A stretch of 6,655 bases of DNA from Verrucomicrobiota bacterium (GTDB taxonomy: Bacteria; Verrucomicrobiota; Verrucomicrobiia; Chthoniobacterales; UBA10450). Below are positions 1 to 5,689 of the stretch, piece by piece; positions within the stretch are counted from its first letter, which is position 1; the number at the start of each line of letters is the position of its first letter. The stretch lies in the NCBI GenBank assembly GCA_003219995.1, contig QHRC01000109.1:1-6655 (forward strand), in the 5' to 3' direction. The notes beneath the pieces are model-generated. The model was not told where the DNA came from. It saw nothing but the letters and a program-made list of their open reading frames with translations, and did no database searches. Both the position numbers and the translations under genes were made by a program.

Positions 1-1
1 T

Positions 2-406
2 TCCCAACCTGTCAAATCCAAGCGCCCTGTTCACAGCCCCGAGCTCAAGGCAATTCTACTGGTGGACGATGACCACCAACTCGCTTCAGGTTTGCAGTGG
101 ATCCTGGCGGATGAGAATTTCCTCGTCGACGTCGCCTTTGACGGTGAAGAAGCCATGTCCAAAGTCAAAGCCCACGTCTACGACGCCGTCATTTGCGACC
201 TCAAGATGCCACGCCTGCGCGGCGATGAGTTTTATCTGAAGGCGAAGGAAATGCGCCCGATTCTGTCAGATCGGTTCATCTTTATCACCGCTTTCGCTGC
301 CGATCCCAAAATCGCGCTGTTCCTCACCACCCATCACCTGAAATACCTGGTCAAGCCTTTTCCTGTTCAAGGGTTGATTAACTCCGTCAAAGAGTTGTTC
401 TCCTGA
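2..406 (+). CDS. Response regulator receiver domain, C-terminal part of a larger protein (5' partial)
   Basis: A phosphoacceptor receiver (REC) domain of a two-component system. The reading frame is open to the left edge of the window. The GTG at 62 is not the start, because it is the Val of the first beta strand (ILLVDDD), which begins upstream at about position 53. The acidic pocket is the Asp run at 65-73. The phosphorylated Asp lies in CDLKMP (codon 197-199), the switch Thr in FITAF, and the conserved Lys in LVKPFP. All core residues are present, so the domain looks functional. The protein ends directly after the last helix (KELFS), with no DNA-binding output domain. The residues before the domain are a polar, basic linker (KSKRPVHSPELK). 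A C-terminal REC after a linker suits a hybrid histidine kinase, but a stand-alone single-domain regulator with a short N-terminal extension is possible. It converges on kynU, so no functional link to kynU is implied. Confidence 0.9.
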   Translation, partial: SQPVKSKRPVHSPELKAILLVDDDHQLASGLQWILADENFLVDVAFDGEEAMSKVKAHVYDAVICDLKMPRLRGDEFYLKAKEMRPILSDRFIFITAFAADPKIALFLTTHHLKYLVKPFPVQGLINSVKELFS

Positions 407-456
407 GTCGGGATGGTTGAGAGTTGAGATGCTTCGCAAAGTCCCAATCCGCTAAG

Positions 457-485
457 TTCGGAACCGCGGGGGCGTGTGCCCCGAA
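457..485. terminator. GC-rich hairpin between convergent genes, possible bidirectional terminator
   Basis: GGGGC (469-473) and GCCCC (478-482) pair around a GTGT loop. Alternatively a longer structure forms with TTCGG (457-461) pairing to CCGAA (481-485). It lies between the 3' ends of the receiver gene and kynU, where a terminator is expected. No T-tract follows on either strand, so it is not a classic intrinsic terminator and the role is inferred from position only. Confidence 0.3.
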
Positions 486-500
486 ATCCGAGCTCTCCTC

Positions 501-542
501 TCTGATATCTGTCTTCTGATCTCGGACCTCTGACCTCTGCAG
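501..542. repeat. Imperfect 7-nt tandem repeat, consensus TCTGAYC, six units
   Basis: Six consecutive heptamers each begin TCTG or TCGG: TCTGATA, TCTGTCT, TCTGATC, TCGGACC, TCTGACC, TCTGCAG. The array ends two bases before the kynU stop codon. A shorter stretch of the same unit occurs on the other strand just upstream of the GFA gene (6101-6117), so this looks like a dispersed intergenic family. It encodes nothing recognisable. Confidence 0.6.
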
Positions 543-544
543 TC

Positions 545-1822
545 TCATTGATGCTCGGTCAGAATTTTGGCGAAGCGCCAGATTTCGTGGAACGTATTGT
601 AAAGCGGCGTGGGTGCGGCGCGGATGACGTTCGGTTCACGGAAATCGCATTTCACGCCGGCGACTTCGAGCTCCTTGAACGATTCCTTCGGCTGCTCGTG
701 GACTAAGATCGACAATTGACAGGCGCGCGCGCCCGTTTCGCGCGGCGTAATGACGGTGAAGTCCGAGCCGGACGGGCGGTTGGACTGGAGTAGGAACTGA
801 AGATAGCTGCTTAACTTGATCGATTTTGCGCGCAACGGTTCCATTCCGCCGGCTTCATCGAAGATCGACAATGATGCGCGCAGCGGCGCCATCGAAAAGA
901 TTGGCGGGTTGCTGATTTGCCAGCCATCTGCTGATTGAACCGGAATGAATTCCGGGTCGAGATGCAAACGGAAGCGGGTGTTGGGATCGTTCCCAAACCA
1001 ACCGGCCAGGCGGGGCAATTTCGCATTGGTCGCATGCCGCTCGTGCACGAACGCGCCGGCAACGGCGCCGGGGCCGGCGTTGAGATATTTGTACGAGCAC
1101 CAAACGCCGAAATCGACGTTCCAATCGTGCAAGCCCAGCGGCACGTTGCCGATCGCATGCGCGAGATCGAAACCAACCGTGATGTCACGCTTCTGCGCCA
1201 CTTTTGTAATTTTCTCGATGTCGAACAATTGACCGGTGAAAAAATTCACCGCGCCGATCATCACAACCGCAAGCTGGCCGGCATTCTGTTCGATAAGATC
1301 GATAATCTCTTCTGTTCGGACGGTGAACTCGCCTTTACGTGGCTGCGCGAGAATGAGCGCTTCCTTTGGATCGAGGCCGTGATGAACGATCTGCGATTTG
1401 ATTGCATAGGTATCGGAAGGGAAGGCCGGCTCTTCCATCAGAATCTTGAAGCGCGATTTCGTTGGTCGATAAAACGTGGCCATCATCAGGTGAAGATTTA
1501 CGGTGAGGCTGTTCATGCAGATGACTTCGAGTGGCTTCGCGCCGACGAGACGTGCGGTCGGCTCGCGCAACGTCTCGTGATACGAATACCACGGAGTCGT
1601 TGCGTCGAGATGTGCGTCCACGCCGAGCTTCGCCCAATCGTTCAATTCTTGCTCGACGATTTGCCTCGCCGTTTTCGGCATCAGGCCGAGCGAATTCCCG
1701 GCGAAGTAGATCAACGGCTCGCCGTTTTTGCCGAGCGGCAGATGAAATCTCTCCCTGAAATGACGAAGCGGATCTTCGGCGTCAAGCTGGAGCGCAAAAT
1801 CTTCGACGGCGGAGAAAATCAT
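545..1822 (-). CDS. kynU: Kynureninase (EC 3.7.1.3), likely 3-hydroxykynurenine type
   Basis: PLP-dependent, cytosolic hydrolase that cleaves kynurenine or 3-hydroxykynurenine to anthranilate or 3-hydroxyanthranilate plus alanine. The 425-aa protein is full length for the family and aligns by eye with human kynureninase almost throughout: YFAGNSLGLMPK (39-50), NSLTVNLHLMM (104-114), AFPSD (133-137), FDLAHAIGN (218-226), WCSYKYLNAG (241-250), ISNPP (303-307) and APTPLYNTFHE (403-413). Lys245 is the Schiff-base lysine, and Asp219 and His222 contact the cofactor. His71, Ser304 and Asn305 match human His102, Ser332 and Asn333, which favour the 3-hydroxy substrate. The ATG at 1822 suits the family N-terminus (LDAEDPLRHFRERF). 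No Shine-Dalgarno motif precedes it; a nonamer repeat lies 10 nt upstream instead. It is last in the - strand run, 160 nt after the cyclase gene, so it may have its own promoter. The function is secure; the substrate preference is inferred. Confidence 0.97.
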   Translation of the reverse strand: MIFSAVEDFALQLDAEDPLRHFRERFHLPLGKNGEPLIYFAGNSLGLMPKTARQIVEQELNDWAKLGVDAHLDATTPWYSYHETLREPTARLVGAKPLEVICMNSLTVNLHLMMATFYRPTKSRFKILMEEPAFPSDTYAIKSQIVHHGLDPKEALILAQPRKGEFTVRTEEIIDLIEQNAGQLAVVMIGAVNFFTGQLFDIEKITKVAQKRDITVGFDLAHAIGNVPLGLHDWNVDFGVWCSYKYLNAGPGAVAGAFVHERHATNAKLPRLAGWFGNDPNTRFRLHLDPEFIPVQSADGWQISNPPIFSMAPLRASLSIFDEAGGMEPLRAKSIKLSSYLQFLLQSNRPSGSDFTVITPRETGARACQLSILVHEQPKESFKELEVAGVKCDFREPNVIRAAPTPLYNTFHEIWRFAKILTEHQ

Positions 1823-1832
1823 GACCGTTAGA

Positions 1833-1859
1833 CCGCAGATTACGCAGATTTCGCCGATT
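1833..1859. repeat. 9-nt tandem repeat, consensus CGCAGATT, three units
   Basis: Three head-to-tail nonamers: CCGCAGATT (1833-1841), ACGCAGATT (1842-1850) and TCGCCGATT (1851-1859). The same unit reappears in the RidA-GFA gap (5587-5649) and, degenerate, in the VOC-RidA gap. It occupies the region immediately upstream of the kynU start. The rest of the 160-nt gap to the cyclase stop (1860-1982) shows a weak echo (ATATCTGCGATT near 1935) but no clear promoter or terminator. Confidence 0.65.
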
Positions 1860-1982
1860 CAAAGCAAGAATCACGGCCGTCGCGAAAACGAGAATGGGAC
1901 GCGATAGCGAGCATCTCTCCATTTCATTAGCAATATCTGCGATTGGTTTCGTTGGTTATCTGACCAGTGCGCGAAGATATCG

Positions 1983-4454
1983 CTAGTAAACTGTCTTTGG
2001 TTCCGGTCCGGCGATGATTTTCTGGAAACGCGGATCTTTACGCAGCGGGTCCCACTCCCAGCGCGTTCGCAAATCGGAAAGGGTAATACTGTCATCGCAG
2101 TAATCGACTGCGAAAGGACTGGTCAGGAGTCGTTCGATTCGAGGAATGGCCTCGTCCGGCTGGCCCGTGCGCGCGTAGATCAAAGCGAGAAAAACCTGGA
2201 CCACAGCGCCCTCGATCACGTCCTTCGAAATTGGCTTCAACTCGACGGCGCGGCGTCCTTCGCGCAGCGCATCTGACGTTCTGTCCATAAACGCGTAAAG
2301 CAGTCCGAGCTGAGCGTGTCGGCTCGCGTCCTGTGGACTGTCGGCTACCATCGTTTCGAGTGCCGGTCGCGCGGCTTCAAAACCGGCCTGCGCCTGAGCT
2401 GCGTCACCACGGACGAGATCGATACACCCTTGCAAATAGCTTTTCGGGAGCGGCACTCCGGTCTGCGAGGTGATCGTGTCCAAGCGACAAGAAGCAAGCG
2501 CTTTTGCAGCGGCAGCGGGATCGCGGTCGATCAAGGCTACATCCCAGCGGCCGAAGGTGACCACTCCGTCAGGGTCGAGGTTTGCCGGAAGACTCTCGAG
2601 CGCGGCTTTGATCGGACCGGTGCTTCCTTTTGAGAAAAACTCCACGTAGCCGCGCTGTATTTTGACGTTGAAAGAATCCGGAAAGAGCGCGAGGACCCGG
2701 TCCATCCGCTCGGCGGCGGTTTGCCAATCGCGCAGCCCAAAATAGGTCTGGGAGGCATCATAAAGCATTACCGAATTGCGCGGATCAATCGTTTCCGCGT
2801 GCTGGTATGCAGCGATCGCGTCGGCCCAATGCCCTCGTCGTCTCTGGATTGCGGCGATGTAGAGACCGACGTCACCGTCGTTCGGAAGTGCACGAGCCGC
2901 GAGATCGAGCTCATGCAGCGCCGCGTCGTAATTCGCTTCCATGTAGTAAAAATAAAGCCCAAGCGCGAGATGGCCTTCGCCAAGGTTTGGCTGGAGACGC
3001 AGAGACTCCATAGCCTCGGCGTGAGCTTTTTGCTTTCGTGCTTCGATCGGTTCAAAAAAATGGTAGATATTACTCGTCGAGGCGGAGAGCCGTGCGTGAG
3101 CGAGAGCGAAATTGGGATCGAAAGCAATCGCCTGTTCAAAGAGGCTGACCGCGGTTTTAAAATCCTGGAGCAAGTTGTCAGGTCGCGTTTGGTAGTCGCG
3201 CGCCCGCAAGTAGAGGACATAGGCGTCGGCGTTGTCCGTCGGTTTGGTTTCGACGCGTGCTTTTTCCTGCGGGGAGAGAGTGGCGCTCAAAGAATCAGCA
3301 ATTCGTTTTGCCACTTCAGCCTCAACCGCGAAGATATCGGTTAATTGCCGATCGTAACTTTGGGCCCAAAGATGCGCGTCGCTCTCTGCCTGAATAAGCT
3401 GAACATTAATGTGCGCGCGATCGCCAGACTTTTGCACACTGCCTTCCAGGATATTGGCGACGCGCAACTCGCGCCCGATCTCAGGCAGATTCTCCGGTGC
3501 GCTTTTGTAGCGGGCGGTTGAAGTGCGCGAGATGACTCTCAAACCACTAATTTTCGAAAGCGTGGTAATGATCTCGTCCTGAATTCCCTGCGCAAAAAAG
3601 GCATTTTCTTTGTCGGAGCTCAAATTCTCGAATGGCAAGACGGCAACCGATTTGCTCTCGATGGCGGGAGCGGGACTTGCGACTCGCGTATTGGCGGCAG
3701 TAGTAAGCGCCGGAGTATTGGTCGCAGCATTTGTCTTTGCGTTCTGGCGTGCAAAGAACCATATCGCTCCGGCCAGGAGGATGGCCGCAAGCGCGGCGAC
3801 GCCGATGAACCAGGGTTTCAATTGCCCGGTGGGAGCTACACTGGCCGGCCTTGGCGAGACTTTCTCTCGTTGGCCGATCGCGAACTTTGCCGGCAAGGCC
3901 GAATTCCCGGCTTCATTGGTGTAAAGATTTACCACTGAAACGGTGACGTCGTGCTTTACCTGGCAGTCGCCGAGATCATGCAAGTACGGCTGCCAGTGTC
4001 GGTATTGAGCGAGATCTTCCGCGACCCTTTTCGACAAAAGAATATGGCCGGCGTCGCCACAATCCATAACGCGTTGGGCCATATTAATGCCGCCGCCGGC
4101 AATGTTTGATCGGTCGTTCACGTCAGTGATGCCACTGACCGGCCCGCTGTGGACACCCATTCGCACTCGAAGTTCTGGACGGTCCTTCAATGCCTTACTG
4201 ATTTGGAGCGCGCATTCCACCGGAGCCTCCGGAGCGTTGGAAAAAACCAGAGCCATGCCGTCGCCGGTGGGGAGCCGCGTCAATTTGCCAGCGGATTCCG
4301 CGGTCCGAAAGGCATCCGTGCCGCGAACAATTTGATTTAGTTCCTCGAGCGACTCGCGCTGCTCATTGATAAGGAGCTTGGAGTAACCAACAATGTCAAC
4401 GAACAAGACATGCGCGATCTCAAGTCGCAAATCGGATTTGGTTTCCGCGGGCAT
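1983..4454 (-). CDS. Membrane-anchored class III nucleotide cyclase with TolB-like domain and TPR repeats
   Basis: Probable signalling protein of 823 aa. Residues about 10-180 form a class III cyclase catalytic domain. Metal-binding Asp20 is in FVDIVGYS, Asp65 is in LPTGDGMAL, and the transition-state pair Asn124 and Arg128 is in INMAQR. Residues about 214-234 are one hydrophobic membrane segment, followed by an Ala/Thr-rich linker. Residues about 268-395 match the TolB-like N-terminal domain common in such proteins (SVAVLPFENLSSD, QDEIITTLSKI, ILEGSVQ). Residues about 410-775 carry several TPR-type helical repeats. The end, WDPLRKDPRFQKII, is typical of this family. Expected topology is cytoplasmic cyclase and extracytoplasmic TolB/TPR sensor. 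The ATG at 4454 is chosen because similar proteins start a few residues before EIAHVLFVDIVGYSKLL; a TTG at 4481 would add nine residues. The positions that select the purine (Lys and Asp in adenylate cyclases) are Leu61 and Asn117, so product identity and activity are uncertain. Confidence 0.9.
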   Translation of the reverse strand: MPAETKSDLRLEIAHVLFVDIVGYSKLLINEQRESLEELNQIVRGTDAFRTAESAGKLTRLPTGDGMALVFSNAPEAPVECALQISKALKDRPELRVRMGVHSGPVSGITDVNDRSNIAGGGINMAQRVMDCGDAGHILLSKRVAEDLAQYRHWQPYLHDLGDCQVKHDVTVSVVNLYTNEAGNSALPAKFAIGQREKVSPRPASVAPTGQLKPWFIGVAALAAILLAGAIWFFARQNAKTNAATNTPALTTAANTRVASPAPAIESKSVAVLPFENLSSDKENAFFAQGIQDEIITTLSKISGLRVISRTSTARYKSAPENLPEIGRELRVANILEGSVQKSGDRAHINVQLIQAESDAHLWAQSYDRQLTDIFAVEAEVAKRIADSLSATLSPQEKARVETKPTDNADAYVLYLRARDYQTRPDNLLQDFKTAVSLFEQAIAFDPNFALAHARLSASTSNIYHFFEPIEARKQKAHAEAMESLRLQPNLGEGHLALGLYFYYMEANYDAALHELDLAARALPNDGDVGLYIAAIQRRRGHWADAIAAYQHAETIDPRNSVMLYDASQTYFGLRDWQTAAERMDRVLALFPDSFNVKIQRGYVEFFSKGSTGPIKAALESLPANLDPDGVVTFGRWDVALIDRDPAAAAKALASCRLDTITSQTGVPLPKSYLQGCIDLVRGDAAQAQAGFEAARPALETMVADSPQDASRHAQLGLLYAFMDRTSDALREGRRAVELKPISKDVIEGAVVQVFLALIYARTGQPDEAIPRIERLLTSPFAVDYCDDSITLSDLRTRWEWDPLRKDPRFQKIIAGPEPKTVY

Positions 4455-4465
4455 AGTTTCTATCA

Positions 4466-4577
4466 CGCACAAAGTGCGCAAATCTTATCTCACATCAATA
4501 GTGCGAGCGCGAGGCGGAAAGCGATCTTCGCTTCGCCAGATCGCCTTCCCATTGCCTCGCCGTTCCAGGGCGATGGG
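4466..4577 (-). promoter_or_regulatory. Leader region of the cyclase gene with three potential hairpins
   Basis: In the 142-nt gap between VOC and cyclase I see three inverted repeats: CGCAC/GTGCG with a 3-nt loop (4466-4478); GGCG plus AAGCGA pairing with TCGCTT plus CGCC, with a 2-nt bulge and 3-nt loop (4513-4537); and CCCATTGCC with GGCGATGGG, one G-T pair and a 12-nt loop (4548-4577). The last could end the VOC transcript, but no T-run follows it. The first sits 11 nt before the chosen cyclase ATG and could affect translation. A regulatory role is inferred from structure and position only. Confidence 0.3.
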
Positions 4578-4596
4578 GCATGGCAGATCTCCGATG

Positions 4597-5079
4597 TTAA
4601 GTAGCCGGGTGTCCGATCTCAGGCGGCGGCTGCATGAACTCGATTGTTGTTCCATCAGGATCGCGAACATAAACGACGCGTTTTCCGGCGTTCGGACCGG
4701 ATTTGAGTGTTTGCGGTTTACCAGCCGCCTGCCAACCGGACGCTGCTATCGCGTTCAGCACGGCGTCCAGATTATCTACTGTCATGGCGACGTGCACCGA
4801 TCCGACATCGCACGGTCTTAGATCGACATGTTTTCGGTCGAGCGGTGCAATGTATTCGAGCAATTCAATCTTGTGACCGTAACCTTTTAGAACGGCGAGC
4901 GAAATCTCGGCACCGGCCACACCGGTGACTTCACTGGCGAGATCACCGGCATGATGCGCTCGATGCGAAAGCTTGAAACCGAGAATTTCCTGCCAGAAAG
5001 CTAGAGAGCGTTCGAGATTACCCACCGTTATCCCGGTATGGTCTGCGGCAATGACGCGAAACGACGTACTCGTGCTCAT
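4597..5079 (-). CDS. VOC superfamily protein (glyoxalase/epimerase-like metalloenzyme)
   Basis: A 160-aa protein of the vicinal oxygen chelate fold, with two beta-alpha-beta-beta-beta modules. The first is around DHTGITVGNLERSLAFW (13-29) and the second around VGSVHVAMTVDNLDAVL (92-108), ending in RDPDGTTIEFMQ (139-150). His14, Glu72, His96 and Glu147 sit where the four metal ligands of glyoxalase I and methylmalonyl-CoA epimerase lie, so a metal-dependent isomerase or lyase is more likely than an extradiol dioxygenase (His-His-Glu). The substrate cannot be named. The ATG at 5079 gives the normal family N-terminus. The frame stays open upstream into the RidA gene, but that extension (rich in Arg and Ser) is not protein-like. 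No Shine-Dalgarno motif is present. The start codon lies inside a 6-nt repeat that encodes the first residues MSTST. It is 55 nt downstream of RidA and probably co-transcribed with it. Confidence 0.88.
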   Translation of the reverse strand: MSTSTSFRVIAADHTGITVGNLERSLAFWQEILGFKLSHRAHHAGDLASEVTGVAGAEISLAVLKGYGHKIELLEYIAPLDRKHVDLRPCDVGSVHVAMTVDNLDAVLNAIAASGWQAAGKPQTLKSGPNAGKRVVYVRDPDGTTIEFMQPPPEIGHPAT

Positions 5080-5097
5080 GATCGTAATCGTGACCGA
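5069..5097 (+). repeat. 6-nt imperfect repeat, CTCGTG type, overlapping the VOC start codon
   Basis: Units are CTCGTG, CTCATG, ATCGTA, ATCGTG and ACCGA. A related 29-nt copy lies inverted at 5661-5689, with 23 of 29 positions identical by eye. The complement of bases 5077-5079 is the VOC ATG, so the repeat supplies the initiation region and first codons of that gene. Confidence 0.55.
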
Positions 5098-5112
5098 TTC
5101 TGACTCCGTTTC

Positions 5113-5133
5113 ATCTGCATAATCCGCGATTAG
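5113..5133. repeat. Degenerate copy of the 9-nt (CGCAGATT) repeat
   Basis: ATCTGCAT followed by AATCCGCGATTAG resembles, on this strand, the AATCTGCGC units at 5632-5649. It ends against the RidA stop codon and follows a 6-nt-type repeat, the same pairing of repeat types seen at 5587-5689. The match is weak on its own. Confidence 0.3.
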
Positions 5134-5134
5134 A

Positions 5135-5563
5135 TTATTTTTCGAGCGCGGCGATAACCTTGAGCTCGATTGCAATCGGAGTCGGCAATGCCGTGACTTC
5201 AACCGTTGTGCGCGTCGGGTTCGGTTTGCCATCGCCAGCGAAATATTCGGCGTAAAGTCTGTTATAGATTGGGAAATCCTTTTTCATGTTGGTGAGGAAA
5301 ACCGTAACATCGACGATGTCGTTCCAACGCGCGCCGGCGTCTTCGAGCACGAGGCGAACGTTTTCGAACACAGCGCGACATTGTTTTTCGATGTCGTAGC
5401 TCACAATATTGCCCGCAGCATCGAGCGTGACGCCCGGAATTTCTTTGCTGCCACGGACGCGCGGGCCAATGCCGGAAAGAAACAGAAAATTGCCGACGCG
5501 CTTTGCGTGCGGGAACGCGCCCACGGGTTCTGGCGCGCGTAAGCTCTCGAACGGCTTGTCCAT
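5135..5563 (-). CDS. RidA/YjgF/UK114 family deaminase, 2-aminomuconate deaminase-like
   Basis: A 142-aa cytosolic protein of the trimeric RidA family, which hydrolyses enamines/imines with release of ammonia. Family features are GNFLFLSGIGPR (24-35), VFENVRLVLEDAG (65-77), the invariant Arg118 in PTRTTVEV and Glu133 in IAIELKVIA. The motif FPHAKRVGNFLFLSG resembles bacterial 2-aminomuconate deaminase (FPH/YPH-x-KR-x-G) more than housekeeping RidA. With kynU on the same strand, a role in degradation of kynurenine-derived aminomuconate is plausible. The alternatives are general 2-aminoacrylate deaminase or RutC-like activity. The ATG at 5563 is preferred; a TTG at 5575 would add only four residues. 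There is no Shine-Dalgarno motif, and the gap upstream is filled with repeats. The family is certain; the specific substrate is inference. Confidence 0.93.
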   Translation of the reverse strand: MDKPFESLRAPEPVGAFPHAKRVGNFLFLSGIGPRVRGSKEIPGVTLDAAGNIVSYDIEKQCRAVFENVRLVLEDAGARWNDIVDVTVFLTNMKKDFPIYNRLYAEYFAGDGKPNPTRTTVEVTALPTPIAIELKVIAALEK

Positions 5564-5586
5564 AGTCCAATACAACGACTTTGTAT

Positions 5587-5649
5587 CCGCAGATTACGTG
5601 GATTTACACAGATTTCCGATTCGTCTGCGCTAATCTGCGCAATCTGTGG
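5587..5649. repeat. Inverted pair of 9-nt (CGCAGATT) repeat blocks
   Basis: The left block has CCGCAGATT (5587-5595), ACGTGGATT (5596-5604) and a TACACAGATT unit (5605-5614). The right block carries the reverse complement units AATCTGCGC (5632-5640) and AATCTGTGG (5641-5649). The ends can pair (CCGCAGATTACG with CGCAATCTGTGG, two mismatches), giving a possible long imperfect hairpin in the RidA-GFA gap. It resembles palindromic intergenic repeats. No coding capacity is evident. Confidence 0.6.
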
Positions 5650-5660
5650 ACACTTCCTCT

Positions 5661-5689
5661 TCGATCACGAGCAAGAGCAGGAGCACGAG
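5661..5689 (-). repeat. 6-nt imperfect repeat, CTCGTG type, at the 3' end of the GFA gene
   Basis: On the - strand the units are CTCGTG, CTCCTG, CTCTTG, CTCGTG and ATCGA. It begins directly after the ancestral GFA stop codon (5690-5692). Because of the frameshift the current reading frame runs through it, producing a CSCSCS tail. It is an inverted relative of 5069-5097. Confidence 0.55.

Noticed and set aside
501..542. Repeat arrays considered as a CRISPR array
   Set aside because: Units are 6-9 nt, contiguous and without spacers, and no cas gene is present.
935..1831. Long open frame (298 codons) on the + strand opposite kynU
   Set aside because: It is antisense to a clearly homologous kynureninase, its translation has no recognisable domain and is Arg-rich, and it is a by-product of codon bias.
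2721..3344. Open frame of 207 codons on the + strand opposite the cyclase/TPR gene
   Set aside because: It overlaps well-supported TPR coding sequence and shows no family motifs.
4482..4510. A possible -10 box (TAAGAT on the - strand) upstream of the cyclase gene
   Set aside because: No matching -35 hexamer lies at a normal distance, and promoter consensus for this lineage is unknown.
4393..4821. Open frame of 142 codons on the + strand across the VOC-cyclase gap
   Set aside because: It overlaps the ends of two real genes on the other strand, and its composition is not protein-like.
5080..5232. N-terminal extension of the VOC frame into the RidA gene
   Set aside because: It overlaps RidA coding sequence and repeat-rich spacer, and the added residues do not match any VOC protein.
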